DNA of 64,000 bases from Negativicutes bacterium (GCA_031292035.1 JARLHX010000022.1:1-64000); one strand, 5' to 3'. Shown: positions 8,017 to 18,021, counted from the stretch's first letter. Numbers and translations: made by a program. The notes: a model not told the origin generated them from the letters alone.

Positions 8017-10104
8017 ATGCAGGTACGCGATGTGATGAATACTAAAGTAGTGACGTTCAAGCCGGAAGTAACCCTGCAAAAAGCGTCAGTTATCTTTAAC
8101 AATAGCCATATCCACGGAGCGCCGGTGGTTGACAAAGAGGGGAAAGTCATCGGTCTGATTACCAAGTCGCATTTGATCGAAGCGATGGCCAAAGGACTAT
8201 TGGACAAGCATGTTGGCGAAGTCATGACCACCGGCGTGTTTACGTTGCCGGATTCGATTTCACTCAGTGAACTGCAGCGTGCCAATCAAATTTTTCGCTA
8301 CAGCATTTTTCCGGTGGTCGACGGCGAAGGTCGACCGATCGGCATTATCAACCGTACTGATCTGGTCAAGTATCTTTCTGATAAATCCCTGTTGCTGGCT
8401 GAAGAGATAGAAGCCGTTCTGAATTCGATGTACAACGGTGTCATTGTCACCGGCGCCGACGGAATCGTGACGATGTTTAACTCTGCCGCCGAACATATCT
8501 CCGGCTTGGATGCCGAAAACGTCATCGGCAGGCTGGCAGACGATATTATCCCCAATACCGGCCTCCGGCGAGTGATGGAACGGGGCACTCCTGAACTCAA
8601 CCGCCAGCAGAATATCGGCAGTTGCCAAATTTTGACCAACCGGACGCCGATTATTAAGGGCAACAAGATTGTCGGCGCGGTAGCAATTTTTCAGGATATC
8701 ACCGAACTGCAGGCGGTGGCCGCCGAACTGGAGGAGGTCAAAAACCTGAAGAGCACTCTGGAATCGGCTTTGGAGAGCTTTTTCGAGAATATCGTCATAG
8801 TGGATAAAAAAGGCTATATCCAGATGATGAATCGGACGTACGGCGACTTTCTCGGCGTTGACCACCGGGAGGTGGTAGGCAAGCATGTCACCGACGTCAT
8901 TGATAATACCCGCATGCACATTGTTGCCGCCACCGGCAAGGCCGAGGTGGCCGAAGTCCAGCGGATCAACAACCGCAACAGTGTGGTCACCCGCATTCCG
9001 ATTGTCAAGGATGGCGAGGTGATCGGCGCGGTGGGCAAGAGTATGTTTAAGGATATTAAAGATTTAAAAATGGTGGCTCGCCAGATCAATACCCTCCAGC
9101 ACCAATTGGAGTATTACCGGGAGGAATTGCGTAAAGTTCAGGGTGGGAAGTTTACCTTTGACAGCATTATCGGCAAAAGTGAAAAAATGGAGTGGCTCAA
9201 AGCCATCGCCACCCGGGCGGCCAAAGGCAATTCAACGGTGTTGATTCTGGGTGAGAGCGGCACAGGCAAGGAGCTATTTGCCCATGCCATCCACAACGGC
9301 AGCGCCCGTTGCCACGGACCGCTGATCAAGGTGAACTGCGCCGCTCTGCCGGAGAATCTGTTGGAGTCGGAACTTTTTGGCTATGACGAGGGGGCGTTTA
9401 CCGGCGCGAGAAAGGGCGGCAAGCCCGGGCGGTTCGAATTGGCCAACAGCGGCACGATTTTTCTCGACGAAATCGGCGATATGACACTGGCGATGCAGGC
9501 CAAACTGCTCAGGGTGCTGCAAGAACGGGAAATCGAACGGGTGGGCGGCACCAAATCCATCAAGGTGGATGTCAGGGTAATTGCCGCAACCAATCGTGAC
9601 CTGGACAAGATGATCGAGCAGGGAGAATTCCGTCAGGACTTGTATTACCGGCTCAATATCATTTCACTGCAAATTCCGCCGATGCGGGAACGCAAGGAAG
9701 ACATTCCCCTCCTGGTGGCCACACTGCTGAAGAAGATCAACAACCAGACCCCTCACTGGGTGGAAAGTGTTACCGATGAAGCACTGGATTATCTTTTGGC
9801 CTATTCCTGGCCGGGCAATGTGCGCGAATTGGAGAATATTCTCGAACGGGCAGTCAACCTGATGGATGATGAGTCCTTTATCGGCCCCGAGCATCTGCCG
9901 CCAGGCCTGAAGAAGCAGCATAAAATGAAAGATAGCGATGAATCAGGGAAGGATTTAGCAGGAATAATGGGGGAAGCGGAGAAACAAGCAATCTATAGAG
10001 CCTTGGAGGCCGCCAGCGGTAACAAGAGCAAGGCAGCGCAGATTCTTGGAATCCATCGGTCAGGCTTTTACCAAAAACTGCGAAAATATGGGTTAACAGT
10101 TTGA
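8017..10104 (+). CDS. Sigma-54-dependent regulator, CBS-CBS-PAS-PAS-AAA-Fis (copy 1)
   Basis: A 695-residue enhancer-binding protein. Two CBS domains occupy about residues 1-120, two PAS domains about 132-235 and 255-360, and the AAA+ domain about 385-620. Walker A is GESGTGKE (near 410), the sigma-54 contact motif GAFTGA is near 459 and Walker B (FLDEIGDM) is near 480. A Fis-type HTH lies in the last 45 residues. CBS pairs commonly bind adenosyl nucleotides, so energy charge may be one input (family knowledge); PAS ligands are unknown. It likely activates the gntP1 and thl sigma-54 promoters, whose region holds a dyad like the one before this gene (inference). The paralog at 29695 has an almost identical recognition helix. 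Confidence 0.93.
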   Translation: MQVRDVMNTKVVTFKPEVTLQKASVIFNNSHIHGAPVVDKEGKVIGLITKSHLIEAMAKGLLDKHVGEVMTTGVFTLPDSISLSELQRANQIFRYSIFPVVDGEGRPIGIINRTDLVKYLSDKSLLLAEEIEAVLNSMYNGVIVTGADGIVTMFNSAAEHISGLDAENVIGRLADDIIPNTGLRRVMERGTPELNRQQNIGSCQILTNRTPIIKGNKIVGAVAIFQDITELQAVAAELEEVKNLKSTLESALESFFENIVIVDKKGYIQMMNRTYGDFLGVDHREVVGKHVTDVIDNTRMHIVAATGKAEVAEVQRINNRNSVVTRIPIVKDGEVIGAVGKSMFKDIKDLKMVARQINTLQHQLEYYREELRKVQGGKFTFDSIIGKSEKMEWLKAIATRAAKGNSTVLILGESGTGKELFAHAIHNGSARCHGPLIKVNCAALPENLLESELFGYDEGAFTGARKGGKPGRFELANSGTIFLDEIGDMTLAMQAKLLRVLQEREIERVGGTKSIKVDVRVIAATNRDLDKMIEQGEFRQDLYYRLNIISLQIPPMRERKEDIPLLVATLLKKINNQTPHWVESVTDEALDYLLAYSWPGNVRELENILERAVNLMDDESFIGPEHLPPGLKKQHKMKDSDESGKDLAGIMGEAEKQAIYRALEAASGNKSKAAQILGIHRSGFYQKLRKYGLTV

Positions 10105-10123
10105 TACATCAGGGGGCGGCACC

Positions 10124-10321
10124 ATGTGGACGGTAGTGTATATTGCAGCCAACCGTACCCAGGCTGAAACAATTAAGAATTTGCTCTGCGAGGAAAGTGT
10201 GCTTGCCAACATCAGGCCGGCAGGGATCGCCATGCTGGGTGACGGCCTGTATGAAGTCATGGTGCTGGAATCGGAGGCAGATGAGGCCCATGCTATCCTT
10301 TGCCAGTTTGCGGTCAAATAA
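10124..10321 (+). CDS. Small DUF2007-like protein
   Basis: A 65-residue soluble protein resembling the DUF2007 (putative signal-transducing protein) fold: WTVVYIAANRTQAETIKNLL at the start, an acidic C-terminal helix (SEADEAHAILCQF) and a ferredoxin-like beta-alpha-beta pattern. The ATG follows AGGGGGC. It lies 19 bases after the regulator and 34 before pyk, so the three could share a transcript. Its function is unknown. Confidence 0.7.
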   Translation: MWTVVYIAANRTQAETIKNLLCEESVLANIRPAGIAMLGDGLYEVMVLESEADEAHAILCQFAVK

Positions 10322-10355
10322 TTTACATAAGCGATAAGGAGAGTGCCAAATTTTT

Positions 10356-12110
10356 ATGCTCAAAAAAACTAAAATTGTTTGTACTATGGGACCCAGCACA
10401 GATAAACCAGGAATTTTGGATGCGATGATTGCCAGTGGCATGGATGTCGCACGTTTCAACTTTTCCCACGGTACCCATGAAGAGCAGGCCGAGCGTATCG
10501 CCAAAGTCCGCGAGGCGGCATCCAAAGCGAAGATCCCGGTGGCGTTGATGCTTGACACCAAAGGGCCGGAGATGCGTCTTGGTTTGGTTGCCGGCAAGGT
10601 GCCGCTGACCAAGGGACAAAAATTCGTTCTGACAGCCCGCGAGCTGGAAGGCAACAGTGAAATCGCGTCAGTCAACCACAAGGAGTTGCCCCTCGAAGTG
10701 GCCGCCGGGAATAAAATTTTGCTGGCCGACGGCATGATCACTTTGCGGGTGGAAGCCGTGGAAGGCGAAGATATTATCACCACCGTCATTAACAGCGGCG
10801 AAATCAGCAGCCGTAAACGGGTAGCGGTGCCGGGCATCGTCCTCAACCTGCCCCCGCTGTCCGAACAAGATGTGGCTGACATTCTTTTTGGCGTCAAGCA
10901 GGACATGGATAGCGTGGCCGCATCCTTTATCCAGCGGGCGGCTGATGTGTTGTCCATCCGTAAAGTTCTTGAAGAAGCCGGCGGCGGCGATATTGAAATT
11001 ATCGCCAAGATCGAGAATGCCGCAGGGGTCAACAATATCGACGAGATCCTTAAGGTGGTCGATGGTATCATGGTTGGCCGCGGCGACCTTGGTGTGGAAA
11101 TTCCCACCGAGGAAGTCCCGCTGGTGCAAAAGATGCTGATCGCAAAGTGCAATCAGGCAGGAAAACCGGTAATTACCGCGACCCAGATGCTGGAGTCGAT
11201 GATCAATAATCCCCGTCCCACCCGGGCTGAGGCCAGCGATATCGCCAATGCTATTTTTGACGGCAGCGACGCTGTTATGCTCAGCGGCGAGTCGGCTGCC
11301 GGCCAGTACCCAGTGGAAGCGGTGCAGATGATGGCCAAAATCGCCAGCCGCACCGACGAGGGACTGGACTATAATAATATTTTGCTGGCCAAGGGACTTG
11401 TCGCCCAGCGCACCACTACCGGCGCTGTCAGCCACGCCACCGTGCAGGTGGCTCATGAACTTAACGCGGCAGCCATTATCACTTCCACCGAGACGGGTTA
11501 TACCGCCCGAATGGTTTCTCAGTTCCGGCCCCGGGCTGCCATTGTTGCGGTTACACCGCGGGAAAAAGCCGCCCGCCGTATGCAGTTGCTCTGGGGGGTT
11601 CACCCGGTGGTGGGAGTTTCGTCGAAGGACTCGGATACGATGGTGAGCAACGCGATAAAAGGGGCTCTTGACAGCGGTATTGTCAAAGAGGGCGACCTGG
11701 TTGTGGTAACTGCCGGGGTACCGCTAGGCACAACAGGGACAACCAACATGATCCAAGTGCATGTCGTGGGCAATATCCTGCTCAAAGGCACCGGCGTCGG
11801 CCAGAAGGTGGCCACTGGCAAGGTCTGTGTGGCCCAGTCGATCAAAGATGTTCAGACTAAGTTCCAGCCTGGCGATATTTTGGTTATTGAAAGTGTGGAT
11901 GAAGAATCGGCCGCCTATGCCGCCAAGGCATCGGCCATTATAACCGAGGAAGGCGGACTGACTTCTCATGCCGCCATTGTCGGGGTGAGCTACAGTTTGC
12001 CGGTAATCGTCGGGGTGGACGGTGCTACCGACCGCCTGACTGACGGCATGATCATCACGGTGGACGCCGCCCGCGGCGTAATCTACCAGGGGCAGATTAA
12101 CGCGAAATAA
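10356..12110 (+). CDS. pyk: Pyruvate kinase with C-terminal PEP-utilising domain
   Basis: A 584-residue pyruvate kinase converting phosphoenolpyruvate and ADP to pyruvate and ATP. The catalytic barrel opens with TKIVCTMGPS and DVARFNFSHG, and the signature segment reads IIAKIENAAGV with the Mg-binding MVGRGDLGVEIP. After the normal C-terminal domain there is an extra region of about 110 residues ending in GGLTSHAAIVGVSY, the phosphohistidine-type PEP-utiliser domain that many Bacillota and cyanobacterial pyruvate kinases carry. The length agrees with that class (about 585). The start lies after a modest AAGGAGAG site. Confidence 0.96.
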   Translation: MLKKTKIVCTMGPSTDKPGILDAMIASGMDVARFNFSHGTHEEQAERIAKVREAASKAKIPVALMLDTKGPEMRLGLVAGKVPLTKGQKFVLTARELEGNSEIASVNHKELPLEVAAGNKILLADGMITLRVEAVEGEDIITTVINSGEISSRKRVAVPGIVLNLPPLSEQDVADILFGVKQDMDSVAASFIQRAADVLSIRKVLEEAGGGDIEIIAKIENAAGVNNIDEILKVVDGIMVGRGDLGVEIPTEEVPLVQKMLIAKCNQAGKPVITATQMLESMINNPRPTRAEASDIANAIFDGSDAVMLSGESAAGQYPVEAVQMMAKIASRTDEGLDYNNILLAKGLVAQRTTTGAVSHATVQVAHELNAAAIITSTETGYTARMVSQFRPRAAIVAVTPREKAARRMQLLWGVHPVVGVSSKDSDTMVSNAIKGALDSGIVKEGDLVVVTAGVPLGTTGTTNMIQVHVVGNILLKGTGVGQKVATGKVCVAQSIKDVQTKFQPGDILVIESVDEESAAYAAKASAIITEEGGLTSHAAIVGVSYSLPVIVGVDGATDRLTDGMIITVDAARGVIYQGQINAK

Positions 12111-12130
12111 TCCAGGTTAGGAGTGGGCCT

Positions 12131-13513
12131 ATGTCGGGATGGATGGCAGCTGCTCTGCTTTTGCTGGCAGGGCTGGTGGCAATACTCTATGTCAGGCTTT
12201 CCTCCCGTACCCTCCAGCGGCGGCATGACCGGCTGAGCGATCGACTCAGCCGTATGCAGCGGGGGCGTGTTAATCCTGCACAGGCCGTTGAATTGCTGGG
12301 ACAGATTTATGACTTGATCCATGCCGGCATTGTTGAGCACAATCCCCCTGTTGCCTATCAGGCCATCGACTTGCTGAAAACGGCTTTCGGTGCAGCCATC
12401 ATTCGCCCGGACGAGCCGCCTTATCTTACTGCGGTGATTATTCAGGCGCTGCGGGCCAAAGAGCTGGATGCGGCTACAGCCGCACTGGACGCTTACCGGC
12501 AGATGATGCGTCACCTGTCGCCGGTCGGTATGGCGGTTGCTATGGAGCAGCTGGGATTTGTCGCCGCGGTGGCCCAGCGGGATAAGCAAAGTTTTTTAGC
12601 CGCCAAGGCGGCGGATATTGTTTTCGGTGTCCTGGAGCGGCCGGAGGGGATCAATGACCCGGCCATCATTGCCGCAGCATTGCGTACCTTGCGGTTGATC
12701 GGCGTCCTCGCCCTCCGTCGCCGTGACAACGATTTGCTGCGCGAACTGGCCAACCGGATGGCAGGCGTCTTGTCAGCCAGCCCGGAACAGGTGGGCATGT
12801 CGGGGGAGTTTATCGCTTTGGCGGCCCAATGGCTGCATCGCATTGTTAAACTGGACGATCCGGTGATGTTTGCCGTCCTGACCGAGATGATTTTGGTTTT
12901 GACGGAAAAGAATAGAATGGCTGCCAGCGATTTGTTGCTGTTGATCAAAGAATGGCAAAATCTCGCCGGAACCTCCTGCCTCAACCCCCATAGTGTTTTG
13001 GCGGAGGGAATATTGGAGTTTACACTGAAACTGGCATTGGAATCGGAACGGCTAAAGGTTTGGGAACAGACCGTCATCGGCGCCGGTCAGGTTGCCCGGT
13101 TGTCTATTTTGCGCCATGGAGTGAAGGCTGCCCTGCCGCGAATTTTGCCGCTATTTTCTATGGGGCGGGAGCTGCTGGCGCTGGAATTGAAATTCGGCAG
13201 CGCCGAGAACGCTGATTCTTTCCGGCAGCAGGCGCTGCATCATGTGGTTCGGGAATGTGTGGGTATGGCCGAGTTTGCTGCCAGGCAGGATCTGATCAGT
13301 ACTGCCGGCGACGTGATCGCCGACATCTGCCGGTATTGGACCGAGCATAGCATTTACGCCAGTCCCAAAGCTATCAAACGTTTCTGCCAGTTGCTGCTGG
13401 CCTACTGGACGAGAACCAGCCGGCAGGCGAAGAAAATCGCGATAAACAGCGAACTGGCTGAGCCGGTACTGCTTAGTGAGCTGGACAAGCAAAGGTTGGG
13501 ATTCATGATATGA
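12131..13513 (+). CDS. Unknown membrane-anchored alpha-helical protein
   Basis: I do not recognise this 460-residue protein. One N-terminal membrane segment (residues 3-22) is followed by a basic stretch rich in Arg and then an almost entirely alpha-helical body with many Leu/Ala pairs, suggestive of helical repeats facing the cytoplasm. No catalytic motif is visible. Its last codons overlap the start of the methyltransferase gene (ATGA at 13510-13513), so the two are translationally coupled and probably functionally linked. Confidence 0.7.
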   Translation: MSGWMAAALLLLAGLVAILYVRLSSRTLQRRHDRLSDRLSRMQRGRVNPAQAVELLGQIYDLIHAGIVEHNPPVAYQAIDLLKTAFGAAIIRPDEPPYLTAVIIQALRAKELDAATAALDAYRQMMRHLSPVGMAVAMEQLGFVAAVAQRDKQSFLAAKAADIVFGVLERPEGINDPAIIAAALRTLRLIGVLALRRRDNDLLRELANRMAGVLSASPEQVGMSGEFIALAAQWLHRIVKLDDPVMFAVLTEMILVLTEKNRMAASDLLLLIKEWQNLAGTSCLNPHSVLAEGILEFTLKLALESERLKVWEQTVIGAGQVARLSILRHGVKAALPRILPLFSMGRELLALELKFGSAENADSFRQQALHHVVRECVGMAEFAARQDLISTAGDVIADICRYWTEHSIYASPKAIKRFCQLLLAYWTRTSRQAKKIAINSELAEPVLLSELDKQRLGFMI

Positions 13514-14196
13514 ACTACTTTCAGGAACTGGCTGCAAGGTATGACGCTTGGTTCGCCACCCCGCACGGAAAGTACGTCTATCGCTATGAACGCGAAATTA
13601 TATTAGAGCTTCTGGATATTACGCCGGGAATCTATACTCTGGACATCGGCTGCGGGACTGGAATTTATACAAATGAGCTTTGCGAGGCAGGCGCACGCGT
13701 GGTCGGGGTGGATATTTCCCCGGAAATGCTGGATATCGCTGCCGAAAATAATAAACAGCATGGCGACAATGTGAGCTTTTCTGTCGCCGATGCCGCTGAG
13801 TTGCCATATGACGACAACAGCTTCGATTTGGTGACCAGCATCTCGGCAATGGAGTTTTACGAGAAGCCGCGCGAGAGCCTGCAGGAGATGTACCGTGTGC
13901 TTAAACCCGGTGGTCATATGGTGGTGGCTACCCTCAACAGTCTCAGTATCTGGTCGCTTCAGCGCCGCCTCAAGTCGATGCTGAAACGGACGATTTTCAC
14001 TCCTGCTAAATTTTACAGCATTTCCGATATCCGAACCTTTCTCACGCCCCATCCGATCACGCGGTGGCATGGCTGCATCTTTGTGCCGCCGTTCGCGCCG
14101 CAGGCTTTGATCGATAGCCCGGACGCCATTGAACGCTGGGGCCAGCGCAATATCCCGGCCCTGGGTACCTTCATTGCCGCCAGGGTGGATAAATAG
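13510..14196 (+). CDS. Class I SAM-dependent methyltransferase
   Basis: A 228-residue methyltransferase with a Rossmann-type fold. Motif I is LDIGCGTGIYT, followed by the acidic loop VVGVDISPEML, motif II VADAAELPYDDNSFDLV and motif III LKPGGHMVVATL. It is closest in look to the UbiE/COQ5-type Methyltransf_11 group. The substrate is unknown. It overlaps the upstream membrane-protein gene by 4 bases and ends at a bidirectional terminator. Confidence 0.88.
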   Translation: MNYFQELAARYDAWFATPHGKYVYRYEREIILELLDITPGIYTLDIGCGTGIYTNELCEAGARVVGVDISPEMLDIAAENNKQHGDNVSFSVADAAELPYDDNSFDLVTSISAMEFYEKPRESLQEMYRVLKPGGHMVVATLNSLSIWSLQRRLKSMLKRTIFTPAKFYSISDIRTFLTPHPITRWHGCIFVPPFAPQALIDSPDAIERWGQRNIPALGTFIAARVDK

Positions 14197-14201
14197 CAGG
14201 A

Positions 14202-14233
14202 AAACCCCGGAACCTGATCAGGTTCCGGGGTTT
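14202..14233. terminator. Bidirectional terminator
   Basis: A perfect 32-base palindrome built on AAACCCCGGAACCTGA/TCAGGTTCCGGGGTTT between convergent genes. The stop codon of the minus-strand acyltransferase lies inside it. Confidence 0.9.
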
Positions 14234-15363
14234 GTTGTTTGTTTGCGCTGAACTGGATAGGTGCCGCTTAGCAGGGCGGAGAGGAGGGGAAGAAAGCGGG
14301 AGGTGGTCTCCAGCAGTGCTCCAAAGCAAAGACTGGCGGCAATGGTAGTTACGTAAAATAAGAGGACCACCGGCACGGTCATCGTCAGATCGAAGTATGC
14401 GAGCTGATCGATCAGGTAATACATGATCAGGGGATGAACCAGATAGACCGGATAAGAGTAGCGGGACAGGCTGCCGAGCAGCAAGGCGGCGGCGCCGGTC
14501 GGTTCCCGCCGGGTAAAACGGGCCACTAAAAAGAGGGTAGCCGCCAGGGTATACAGGACACCGATGGGACTGAGCTGGTGAATGGTATCGACAGCCTGGA
14601 CCGGGACGTAGTCGGCGAAGAAAAGCAGCCAGTAATAGCAACCTAACATCCCGCCGAGGGTGAGGATAAAGAAGTAATTTACCCCTTGACGGTGCCTGTC
14701 GACGAAATCGATAAGGTCGGAAAAGCGCAGGGCGCATACTCCGCCGAAGAGAAAGATGAAGAGGTAGTGGAGGGGCAGGTAACTCAGACGGTGCTGCAGG
14801 GCCAACCGGAGATAGTAGTTGTCTGTTGCCGGGTGGATGTGGTAGCTGGAATAGTAGTTGAAGGCAATCTGCAAGATGAGCAGGAGGGTCAGCCCTTGGA
14901 CCGGTTTTTCCAGCAGGCGGGGCAGCATGGCCCGCCATAGCGGCATCAGAAGGTAAAACCAGAGCAGGATAACGAGAAAGTAGAGTTGGTAGGAGGCTAA
15001 GCCAAAGAGGAAGTGCTCGTATATGTAAGGGGGCGACCACTGCCACCAGTCGTCGGTCAGCCAGCTCTGGCGGGCCATGTAAAGAAGGGACCAGACCAGA
15101 TAGGGGATAAGGACGGTGCGGGCCCGCCGCACGAAATACCGGCCATAGTCCAGCGGATTGTCCGGAGGATATTGTCGGAAGAGACCGAAGGCTGAGACGA
15201 AGAAGAAGATGGGGACAGTGAAACGGGTGAAAATTTCCAGAGCGGCAAAAAGATGAATGTTGACCTCCGGATTGGTAAGCGAATAAGCGCCGGTGTGGAT
15301 GCCCACCACTCCCAGCATGGCCAGGCCGCGGATATGTTCGATGGCTGTAATTCGTTTGGTCAT
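14218..15363 (-). CDS. Membrane acyltransferase, acyltransferase-3 family
   Basis: A 381-residue inner-membrane protein with about 10 hydrophobic segments. It opens with the family motif RITAIEHIRGLAMLGVVGIH, the conserved active-site His region, followed by RFTVPIFFFVSAFGLF and RRARTVLIPYLVWSLLY. Members O-acetylate or O-acylate surface sugars and lipids. The start overlaps the stop of the upstream EamA gene by 4 bases on the same strand, so the two are coupled. The acceptor is unknown. Confidence 0.88.
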   Translation of the reverse strand: MTKRITAIEHIRGLAMLGVVGIHTGAYSLTNPEVNIHLFAALEIFTRFTVPIFFFVSAFGLFRQYPPDNPLDYGRYFVRRARTVLIPYLVWSLLYMARQSWLTDDWWQWSPPYIYEHFLFGLASYQLYFLVILLWFYLLMPLWRAMLPRLLEKPVQGLTLLLILQIAFNYYSSYHIHPATDNYYLRLALQHRLSYLPLHYLFIFLFGGVCALRFSDLIDFVDRHRQGVNYFFILTLGGMLGCYYWLLFFADYVPVQAVDTIHQLSPIGVLYTLAATLFLVARFTRREPTGAAALLLGSLSRYSYPVYLVHPLIMYYLIDQLAYFDLTMTVPVVLLFYVTTIAASLCFGALLETTSRFLPLLSALLSGTYPVQRKQTTNPGT

Positions 15364-16295
15364 GGCTTTTCCTCCAGGGACGGCTGGTTTGCCGCAGCGC
15401 TCCGGTTGGTGAGGTAGACTCCGGCAATGACCATGACACCGCCGGCGGCAGTGAGGGCGGTTGCCGCTTCATGCAGAAGCAGAATGCCGGTGACGGCGGC
15501 AAAAAGCGGGTTGAAATAGGCAAAGGCAGCGGTGCGGACAGCGCCGATTTTTTCGACGCCGCTATACCAGACATAGTAGGAGTAAATCGAGCAGAGCAGG
15601 GCCAGATATAAGGCGCTGACTACTGTTGGCCAGGTTATGGCCGGGAGTTGGGCGCTGAGGGACAGCGGGGTGAGGGGACTGGCGATGAAGGCGAACGGCA
15701 GCAACATCACCGTTCCGAAAATATGAATATAGGCCATGGCCACAAACGGCCGGTATTTTTTGAGGATGGTCTTGCCGTACAGGGTGAAGCCGGCCCAGAC
15801 AATGGCGTTGATCAGCAGCATAAAATCCCCGGTCAGAGTCTGGGACTGGAAGATGCCGACTAATTGGCCGTTAGTGATGATGAGGCTGACTCCGGCGAAG
15901 GCGACTAAAATACCGGCTGCGCCGATCGGCGACACCCTTTCCCAGCCGAGAACGGCTCCCATGAGGGCGGCGCACAGGGGGCTGGTGGCGATGATCAGGG
16001 CGGCGTGAATGGTGGTGGTGTAAAGCAGGCCGGTATATTGGATATAAAAATAGGAAGTGATGGCGAGAAAGCCCAGCAGAAAGAAGCGGGGGATGTCGCC
16101 GCGGTCAATGGTATTGTTTTCCCGCATGAAGAGCAGTATACCGGCGAACACCGCCGAGGCGATGATGAAACGCAGGGTGACCAGGTTCAGGGGGGCGAGT
16201 TCGTGCATGCCGATTTTGGCGGCGGCGAATGAGGTTCCCCAGAGGAATGACACACAGAGCAGGGCCGAATATATCGGCAAATTGGTTTTGTTCAT
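15360..16295 (-). CDS. EamA-family (drug/metabolite superfamily) transporter
   Basis: A 311-residue protein with about 10 membrane segments in two homologous halves, the EamA pattern. It shows the N-terminal LLCVSFLWGTSFAAAKIG motif and a second repeat beginning near residue 150 (WAGFTLYGKTILKKY). Members export amino acids or small metabolites. The ATG follows CGGAGGCC on the minus strand. It is the first gene of a pair with the acyltransferase. Confidence 0.9.
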   Translation of the reverse strand: MNKTNLPIYSALLCVSFLWGTSFAAAKIGMHELAPLNLVTLRFIIASAVFAGILLFMRENNTIDRGDIPRFFLLGFLAITSYFYIQYTGLLYTTTIHAALIIATSPLCAALMGAVLGWERVSPIGAAGILVAFAGVSLIITNGQLVGIFQSQTLTGDFMLLINAIVWAGFTLYGKTILKKYRPFVAMAYIHIFGTVMLLPFAFIASPLTPLSLSAQLPAITWPTVVSALYLALLCSIYSYYVWYSGVEKIGAVRTAAFAYFNPLFAAVTGILLLHEAATALTAAGGVMVIAGVYLTNRSAAANQPSLEEKP

Positions 16296-16381
16296 GGTGG
16301 CCTCCGTAGCTTGGTGGATGTTGCCAGCCCTTCGTGCTATACTAGATTTTAGACGAAGAATGCAGTGTAAGGAGAGATACG

Positions 16382-16846
16382 ATGAGCGAGATTGGCATCG
16401 GCCAGCCGGCCCCGGATTTTTCCCTGCCGGCCACCGGCGGAAGTATGGTCACATTAAGCGAGTACCGTGGCCGTAAGGTCATCCTGTTTTTTTATTCCAA
16501 GGATAATACCGCAGGCTGTACGAACGAGGTTCGCGAGTTTGGCGACATTTACCCGGAGATTGCCGCCACCGGAGTGGTGGTTTTCGGAATCAGCCGGGAC
16601 AGTCTGGTCTCCCACGAAAAATTCAGCGCCAAACTCCAATTGCCGTATCAGCTTTTGAGTGACGCCAACGGCAGTGTGTGCCGGCTGTACGGCGTGCTGA
16701 AAGAAAAGAATATGTACGGCAAAAAGGTGATCGGAGTCGAACGATCCACCTTTATTATCGATGCCGACGGGCAGGTTGCCGCGGCATTCCGCAAGGTCAA
16801 GGCGGCGGGGCACGCTCAGCAGGTGCTGGCGGCACTGGGGTCTTGA
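16382..16846 (+). CDS. bcp: Thioredoxin-type peroxiredoxin (Bcp/PrxQ)
   Basis: A 154-residue thiol peroxidase that reduces hydrogen and organic peroxides in the cytoplasm. The peroxidatic cysteine is Cys46 in FYSKDNTAGCTNEVREF. The resolving cysteine that many PrxQ proteins have five residues later is absent. The only other Cys is in NGSVCRLYGV, so the enzyme is either 1-Cys-like or resolves differently. The ATG follows AAGGAGAG. It is a lone gene, divergent from the EamA pair, consistent with oxygen defence in an anaerobe. Confidence 0.92.
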   Translation: MSEIGIGQPAPDFSLPATGGSMVTLSEYRGRKVILFFYSKDNTAGCTNEVREFGDIYPEIAATGVVVFGISRDSLVSHEKFSAKLQLPYQLLSDANGSVCRLYGVLKEKNMYGKKVIGVERSTFIIDADGQVAAAFRKVKAAGHAQQVLAALGS

Positions 16847-16971
16847 GTCCGGCCAGAAGTATATTATTTTCCCTGTCAGTGTCGTCTTTTCCTGCTGAAA
16901 AGGGTCTGTCGATGGCAGGATTGTCGACTGTGCGGCTGGAAGTAATTTGATAATCAAAATGCGAAAGGGAG

Positions 16972-17835
16972 ATGTTTATGGGTCCAGTCGGATTGATTAA
17001 CGGTAAAATCATTGGCCTGGATGAACAGGTAATTGAGCTGGAGGACCGGGGCTATCAGTTTGGCGACGGGGTGTATGAGGTGACCCGGGTTTATAACGGC
17101 CGCTGCTTCGCCTTTACGCTTCATATGGACAGATTGTACCGGTCGCTGCGCGAATTGAAGATTCCGGCGACCTACACTGTCGACGAACTGGCCGAATTTC
17201 ACGAGCAGTTGATCAAAGAGAGCGGCCTGGAAGAGGCGGCCATTTATTTGCAGATCACTCGCGGCGTGGCGCCACGGGCGCACGGGTTCCCGGACAGCGT
17301 CGTTCCCCGTCTGACAATGACCATCCGTCCGGTCAGCGGCAACCAGGCGCTGCGCGATACCGGCGCCACCGGCATATTTGTTCCTGATGTGCGCTGGATG
17401 CGCTGTGACATCAAATCGATCAACCTGCTGGGCAACCTGCTGGCCAAACAGGCGGCTAAAGACGCAGGAGTCTATGAAGGAATCCAGGTGCGGGACGGCA
17501 TTGTCACCGAAGGCTCGAGCAGCAATTTCTTTGTGGTCAAAGACGGCATCCTCTGGACCCATCCCCTCAGCAACCTGATTCTCCAAGGGATTACCCGGAC
17601 GGTTATTGTCGAGAAGTTGGTCCCTGAGCTCGGCTTGACTTTGGTAGAAAAAGCGTTCGACGTCGACTTTGTGAAAAAGTCCGACGAGGCCTTTGTAACT
17701 GGTACGACGACCGAAATTATGCCTTTTATCCGGCTGGACGGTGCGCCGGTGGGAGACGGCAAGGTGGGGCCGGTAGCCCGCAAGCTCTACGATACGCTGA
17801 AGGTAGCCGTGGCCAACGCGTGCGGCACAAAATAA
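16972..17835 (+). CDS. dat: D-amino acid aminotransferase (class IV, PLP)
   Basis: A 287-residue fold-type IV aminotransferase that makes D-alanine and D-glutamate from the corresponding 2-oxo acids for peptidoglycan. The early YQFGDGVYEVTRVYNGR segment and the PLP-lysine region CDIKSINLLGNLLAK match Bacillus Dat, as does the EGSSSNFF phosphate-binding motif. The annotated ATG at 16972 follows GAAAGGGAG; a second ATG at 16978 is possible. A strong terminator follows. A branched-chain aminotransferase is the main alternative but the motifs fit Dat better. Confidence 0.92.
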   Translation: MFMGPVGLINGKIIGLDEQVIELEDRGYQFGDGVYEVTRVYNGRCFAFTLHMDRLYRSLRELKIPATYTVDELAEFHEQLIKESGLEEAAIYLQITRGVAPRAHGFPDSVVPRLTMTIRPVSGNQALRDTGATGIFVPDVRWMRCDIKSINLLGNLLAKQAAKDAGVYEGIQVRDGIVTEGSSSNFFVVKDGILWTHPLSNLILQGITRTVIVEKLVPELGLTLVEKAFDVDFVKKSDEAFVTGTTTEIMPFIRLDGAPVGDGKVGPVARKLYDTLKVAVANACGTK

Positions 17836-17850
17836 GATAACAGATGGGAA

Positions 17851-17880
17851 AACGGCAGGCATGTTGCCTGCCGTTTTTTT
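17851..17880 (+). terminator. Intrinsic terminator of dat
   Basis: AACGGCAGGC/GCCTGCCGTT with a 5-base loop, followed by seven T. Confidence 0.93.
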
Positions 17881-17994
17881 CTGCCTCGGATGGTGGTAAG
17901 ATGGCGGTTTTTTCGGAAGAGAATCCGTCCATCGGCCCTGAGTCGAGGCCCAGCTCCTGGGAGGCGAAGGCCAAAGATCAACTCCTGCAGACGA

Positions 17995-18021
17995 GAAAAA
18001 ACCCTCACTAAGGTTGAGGGC
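17995..18021 (-). terminator. Terminator of the L,D-transpeptidase gene
   Basis: On the minus strand CCCTCA/TGAGGG forms a stem followed by a run of T. The stop codon of the gene lies in the loop. Confidence 0.75.

Noticed and set aside
14171..15574. A 467-residue minus-strand frame overlapping the acyltransferase and EamA genes
   Set aside because: Extremely Pro/Arg/Leu-rich with no domain pattern; the acyltransferase frame has the real family motifs.
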